Below, one piece after another: positions 6,773 to 9,777 of a DNA stretch of 9,777 bases; within the stretch, counting starts at the first letter, position 1, and each line of letters opens with the position of its first letter. The notes beneath the pieces were generated by a model. The model was given only the letters and a program-made list of their open reading frames with translations. It was not told the DNA's origin and did not search any database. The DNA is from Desulfobacterales bacterium (GTDB taxonomy: Bacteria; Desulfobacterota; Desulfobacteria; Desulfobacterales; BuS5): the NCBI GenBank assembly GCA_020056865.1, contig JAGVGX010000034.1:1-9777 (forward strand), in the 5' to 3' direction. Position numbers and translations under genes: made by a program.

Positions 6773-7984
6773 TTATTGTCTTTTATTTTTTAATAAGTTT
6801 TGCAGCCTAAGTCTGAGAGAATTAAGACGTATAAAACCTTCAGCATCTTTCTGACTATAAACCTTATCGGTTTCAAATGTAGCGAAATCCTGACTATAAA
6901 GCGATTCTTCTGATTTGCGTCCGATAACCGTGCAGTTGCCCTTGTAAAGTTCAAGCCTGACAACACCTGAAACATTTTGCTGGGTCATATCAATCATATG
7001 CTGCAACACATTCATCTCCGGTGAAAACCAGAAGCCATTATAAACAATCTCTGAGTATTTCGGGACCAGAGAATCCCGAAGATGCATGACCTCGCGATCC
7101 ATGGTAATAGATTCTATCGCCATATGCGCTGCTCTTAAAATGGTTCCTCCGGGGGTTTCATAGACACCTCTTGATTTCATACCCACATAGCGGTTTTCAA
7201 CAATATCGGCCCGGCCAATTCCATGGCGGCCGCCATACGTATTTAAACGCCTTAATATACTTGCCGGAGATAAGTCCTGGTCGTTGATGGCAACAGGGTT
7301 GCCTTCATTAAACGTTATTTCTATAATTTCCGACTTGTCCGGAGCATCCTTTAATGAAACAGTAAGAACAAACATATCCTCCGGAGGTCTCGCCCACGGG
7401 TCTTCAAGAACTCCCCCCTCAAAACTGATATGAAGAAGGTTCCTGTCTGTGCTGTAAGGCTTTGCTTGTGTTGTGGGAACCGGAATATCGTATTTTTTTG
7501 CAAACGCCATCAGGGCCGTGCGGGAAGTCAGTTCCCATTCACGCCACGGAGCGATGATATGGATATGCGGATCAAGTGCCAGATAACTAAGCTCGAACCG
7601 AACCTGGTCATTTCCCTTTCCTGTAGCGCCGTGGCTTACCGTATCAGCCCCTTCTATTGCGGCAATTTCCATCTGGCGTTTTGCTATCAGCGGTCTTGCA
7701 AGAGATGTTCCTAAAAGGTATTGGCCCTCATATATAGCATTTGCCCTGAACGCCGGGAAAACATAATCAGACACAAACGTTTCTGTCAGATCATCAATAT
7801 AAACTTTTGTTGCACCTGTTTTCTTTGCCTTTTCTTCTATATTGTCAAGCTCTTCATCCTGACCAATATCAGCTGAAAAAGCAATGACCTCACACTGATA
7901 TGTTTCAATAAGCCATTTTAAAATAACCGATGTATCAAGGCCTCCCGAATACGCTAAAACTACTTTTTTGACTTTTCCTGACAA
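6773..7984 (-). CDS. argG: Argininosuccinate synthase (TTG start)
   Basis: This 403-residue enzyme condenses citrulline and aspartate, using ATP, to argininosuccinate. The ATP-pyrophosphatase loop AYSGGLDTS is at 11-19. [15 protein letters not shown] at 94-108, [15 protein letters not shown] at 117-131, APWREWEL and [10 protein letters not shown] follow, all standard for the family and in normal order. The start codon is TTG at 7984-7982. No in-frame ATG lies between it and the AYSGGLDTS motif, and AAAGGAGA sits 7 bases upstream, which fixes the start. It begins 20 bases after argF and ends 15 bases before argH. The strong ribosome site with a weak start codon may set its level relative to its neighbours. 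Confidence 0.98.
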   Translation of the reverse strand: MSGKVKKVVLAYSGGLDTSVILKWLIETYQCEVIAFSADIGQDEELDNIEEKAKKTGATKVYIDDLTETFVSDYVFPAFRANAIYEGQYLLGTSLARPLIAKRQMEIAAIEGADTVSHGATGKGNDQVRFELSYLALDPHIHIIAPWREWELTSRTALMAFAKKYDIPVPTTQAKPYSTDRNLLHISFEGGVLEDPWARPPEDMFVLTVSLKDAPDKSEIIEITFNEGNPVAINDQDLSPASILRRLNTYGGRHGIGRADIVENRYVGMKSRGVYETPGGTILRAAHMAIESITMDREVMHLRDSLVPKYSEIVYNGFWFSPEMNVLQHMIDMTQQNVSGVVRLELYKGNCTVIGRKSEESLYSQDFATFETDKVYSQKDAEGFIRLNSLRLRLQNLLKNKRQ

Positions 7985-7991
7985 TTGAAAA

Positions 7992-7999
7992 TCTCCTTT
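7992..7999 (-). promoter_or_regulatory. Ribosome binding site fixing the argG TTG start
   Basis: On the minus strand AAAGGAGA lies 7 bases before the TTG at 7984, in the 20-base gap after argF. It is the best Shine-Dalgarno match in the window and supports the non-ATG start. Confidence 0.8.
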
Positions 8000-8004
8000 A
8001 AATA

Positions 8005-8913
8005 TTATGTCATCAGCATTTCAAGTATCGCTTTGTGCATATGAAGCTTGTTTTCAGACTGATCCCATACAACAGAATGGGGACCTTCAAGTACGTCTTC
8101 GCTGATCTCTTCACCTATATGTGCCGGAAGACAGTGCATAACAATAACATTTTTTGACGCCTTGCCAACAAGCTTTGAATTGACCTGAAACGGTTCAAAC
8201 ACCTGCTTTTTTGACTCCTGCTCATCTTCATCCCCCATACTCGACCAGACATCCGTATAGATAACATCTGCATCCTGCACAGCTTTTTCAGGATCGGATA
8301 TGATTTGAATTGTGCTGCATTTTTCCTGCACTTTTTTTGTAATATCCTGATCCGGCAAGTATGCTTTTGGACAGGCAAGAACAAGATTGAGTGAAAGTTC
8401 GGCTGCCGCATTCATCCAGGAGTGGGCAACGTTATTTCCGTCTCCAACCCAGGCTATTTTTATATCTTTGTAACTTTTTTTAAACTCAATAACCGTCAGG
8501 ATATCACTTAACACCTGGCATGGATGATAAAGATCCGTAAGCGCATTGATAACAGGGATCGTTGAATATGCAGCAAATTCTTCAATAAACGCCTGATCAT
8601 ATGTTCTGATAGCCACGCAGTCAAGATATCGTGAAAGAACCCTTGCTGTATCTTTTATTGGTTCATTTCTTGACATCTGTGTGTCTTGCGTACTGATAAA
8701 TAAAGATGTTCCCCCCAGCTGAGCCATTGCTGCTTCAAAAGACAATCTTGTACGGGTTGAAGGTTTGTTGAATATGAGACCCAATGTTTTTCCCACTAAA
8801 AACAGGTCTTTTATGCCATCTTTGTGTCTCTTTTTTAATTCAAGCGCCCGAGCAAAAAGCTTATCAAAATCATTTTTTTTTAGCTCTGATAATGTAAGTA
8901 TATGCTTATTCAA
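8005..8913 (-). CDS. argF: Ornithine carbamoyltransferase (TTG start)
   Basis: This 302-residue enzyme joins ornithine and carbamoyl phosphate to give citrulline. The carbamoyl-phosphate loop STRTR is at 52-56, HPCQ at 130-133, the ornithine-side motif DVWSSMG at 221-227, and HCLPAH at 260-265. These fit ornithine rather than acetylornithine or aspartate carbamoyltransferases; acetylornithine forms usually differ at the HCLP loop. The residue after HCLPAH is isoleucine where many bacterial forms have arginine, a position that varies between species. The start is a TTG at 8913-8911 with AGAGG 6 bases upstream. [11 protein letters not shown] matches the usual N-terminus and no ATG is available. 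A run of nine A residues in the coding strand lies about 11 codons into the gene (8873-8881). It begins 15 bases after argD. Confidence 0.97.
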   Translation of the reverse strand: MNKHILTLSELKKNDFDKLFARALELKKRHKDGIKDLFLVGKTLGLIFNKPSTRTRLSFEAAMAQLGGTSLFISTQDTQMSRNEPIKDTARVLSRYLDCVAIRTYDQAFIEEFAAYSTIPVINALTDLYHPCQVLSDILTVIEFKKSYKDIKIAWVGDGNNVAHSWMNAAAELSLNLVLACPKAYLPDQDITKKVQEKCSTIQIISDPEKAVQDADVIYTDVWSSMGDEDEQESKKQVFEPFQVNSKLVGKASKNVIVMHCLPAHIGEEISEDVLEGPHSVVWDQSENKLHMHKAILEMLMT

Positions 8914-8919
8914 AATAAA

Positions 8920-8924
8920 CCTCT
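8920..8924 (-). promoter_or_regulatory. Ribosome binding site fixing the argF TTG start
   Basis: On the minus strand AGAGG lies 6 bases before the TTG at 8913, inside the 15-base gap after the argD stop. Together with the conserved N-terminus it supports the non-ATG start. Confidence 0.7.
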
Positions 8925-8928
8925 ATGG

Positions 8929-9777
8929 TTATAATATTTGGTCAAGACAAGCAACCAGGTTGTCTATTTCCTTTTTGGAAATAATAAGCGGCGGTATAAA
9001 ACGAAGAATATTTCCCTGGATGCAGTTGATCAAAAAGCCTTTATCCATGGTTTTTTTTACAATCTCATCTCCATCAATGTTGACCTTCATCCCGAGAAGA
9101 AGGCCTAAGCCGCGAACATCGACAACCGATTTATGCTTTTGTTTTAAACCGATAAGTTGTTCTTTAAAATAGCTTCCAACAGCACTGCCATGTTCAATTA
9201 TTTTTTCTTTTTTCAGTGTCCTTAAGACCGCAAGCGATGCCGCAGTTACTAAAGGTGTTCCGCCAAACGTCGATGCATGGGATCCTGGGCCAAAGGATTC
9301 GGCAACGAAATCTTTAGCAAGCATGGCACCTATAGGCAAACCGTTTGCCAGAGCTTTAGCCAGTGTCATAATATCCGGATGTACCCCGAAATGTTCATAA
9401 CAAAAAAGCTTGCCTGTACGTCCGATTCCGGTTTGTATTTCGTCAAAAATCAGAAGGGTGCCGGTTTCATCGCATAACTTCCTTACAGCTTTGACATAAT
9501 CTACATCCGCACATCGAACCCCTCCTTCTCCTTGAACAGGCTCGATCAATACTGCACATGTATGTGCATCCATTTTGTTTTTTAATGCGTTGATATCATT
9601 AAAAGGAACAAAATCAAATCCATCTAATTTTGGATCAAATCCCTTTTTTACCTTTTCCTGTCCGGTTGCGGAAAGTGTAGCCATGGTACGCCCATGAAAC
9701 GAGTTTTCCATAGCAATAATGGTGTAGCGTGAATCATCTTTTTTATCTTGAAAATATTTTCTGGAAATTTTTATGGC
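8929..9777 (-). CDS. argD: Acetylornithine aminotransferase, C-terminal part (5' end outside window)
   Basis: The frame is open from the right edge to the TAA at 8929, giving 282 residues of a class III PLP aminotransferase; about the first 110-120 are missing. The methionine at 9711 is internal: the 22 codons before it read AIKISRKYF and onward, matching the conserved helix before the ENSFHGRT motif. Visible marks, numbered from the first visible residue, are ENSFHGRT at 24-31, the EPVQGEGG block near 79-86, IFDEIQTGIGRTG at 110-122 with the PLP aspartate D112, and LAKALANGLPIGA with the PLP lysine K141. STFGGTP follows. The enzyme makes N-acetylornithine from the semialdehyde using glutamate. 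Some ArgD proteins also act as succinyl-DAP aminotransferase, but dapL in the same cluster makes that role less needed here. Its place before argF supports ArgD over other class III enzymes. Confidence 0.95.
   Translation of the reverse strand, partial: AIKISRKYFQDKKDDSRYTIIAMENSFHGRTMATLSATGQEKVKKGFDPKLDGFDFVPFNDINALKNKMDAHTCAVLIEPVQGEGGVRCADVDYVKAVRKLCDETGTLLIFDEIQTGIGRTGKLFCYEHFGVHPDIMTLAKALANGLPIGAMLAKDFVAESFGPGSHASTFGGTPLVTAASLAVLRTLKKEKIIEHGSAVGSYFKEQLIGLKQKHKSVVDVRGLGLLLGMKVNIDGDEIVKKTMDKGFLINCIQGNILRFIPPLIISKKEIDNLVACLDQIL

Noticed and set aside
7430..7714. Plus-strand open frame of 94 codons with several cysteines inside argG
   Set aside because: It is antisense to conserved ArgG motifs; the cysteines are a by-product of the opposite-strand codons.
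8115..8411. Second minus-strand frame of 98 codons within argF
   Set aside because: It is a shifted frame within a complete argF, rich in Arg, Ser and Leu without a domain.
8765..9172. Plus-strand open frame of 135 codons across argF/argD
   Set aside because: It lies wholly opposite two well-conserved genes, has no recognisable domain and no convincing ribosome site; it is a shadow frame.
8929..9711. argD starting at the ATG at 9711 as a complete 260-residue protein
   Set aside because: The frame stays open to the window edge and the 22 upstream codons match the conserved ArgD region before ENSFHGRT, so the methionine is internal and the gene is cut by the window.
1..9777. Mobile element, CRISPR, tRNA or defence system in the window
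   Set aside because: No terminal repeats, transposase, integrase, regularly spaced repeats or tRNA-like folds were seen; nearly every base is in a conserved metabolic gene.

Overview
The window is one uninterrupted block of minus-strand biosynthetic genes, read from the right end to the left. In transcription order it holds argD (5' end outside the window), argF, argG, argH, a small FN3-type lipoprotein gene, lysA, dapF, dapL, folK, a membrane-anchored YHS/TRASH-like small protein gene, a small transaldolase gene, and the first 62 codons of a pgsA-type gene that runs off the left edge. Gaps run from -10 to +38 bases. There is no intergenic stretch over 40 bases, and I found no RNA gene, mobile element or CRISPR array.

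The DNA is AT-rich by eye. Gene content and order point to a Gram-negative bacterium, most likely a sulfate-reducer-like Desulfobacterota (deltaproteobacterial) lineage. The clues are the LL-diaminopimelate aminotransferase (DapL) route to lysine, an arg cluster joined to lysA-dapF-dapL-folK, and a lipoprotein with a CGxKGPP start directly before lysA. This placement is inference from remembered gene order, not a database result.

Region by region: 9777-5369 encodes the late arginine pathway. ArgD makes N-acetylornithine; after a deacylation step encoded elsewhere, ArgF makes citrulline, ArgG argininosuccinate and ArgH arginine plus fumarate. Region 5364-4927 encodes a lipoprotein with a mature N-terminus like LptM/LppL and an FN3-like domain carrying a CPGC motif. 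Region 4917-1611 encodes the last three lysine steps, though the genes lie in reverse pathway order: DapL makes LL-diaminopimelate, DapF makes the meso form used for both peptidoglycan and lysine, and LysA decarboxylates it. Region 1610-1 is a mixed housekeeping tail: folate (FolK), a small metal-site-like membrane protein, pentose-phosphate carbon exchange (transaldolase) and phospholipid synthesis (PgsA).

Translation looks tightly coupled, with ATGA overlaps at dapF/dapL and yhs/tal, a zero-base junction at dapL/folK, and a 10-base overlap at folK/yhs. argF and argG start with TTG. The one relatively large gap, lysA to dapF at 38 bases, contains a good sigma-70-type promoter candidate. Most of the window is ordinary metabolism. 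The parts worth a second look are the two small envelope proteins, the lysA-dapF gap, and the residue pattern of the transaldolase. I did not find evidence for a wholly new system.
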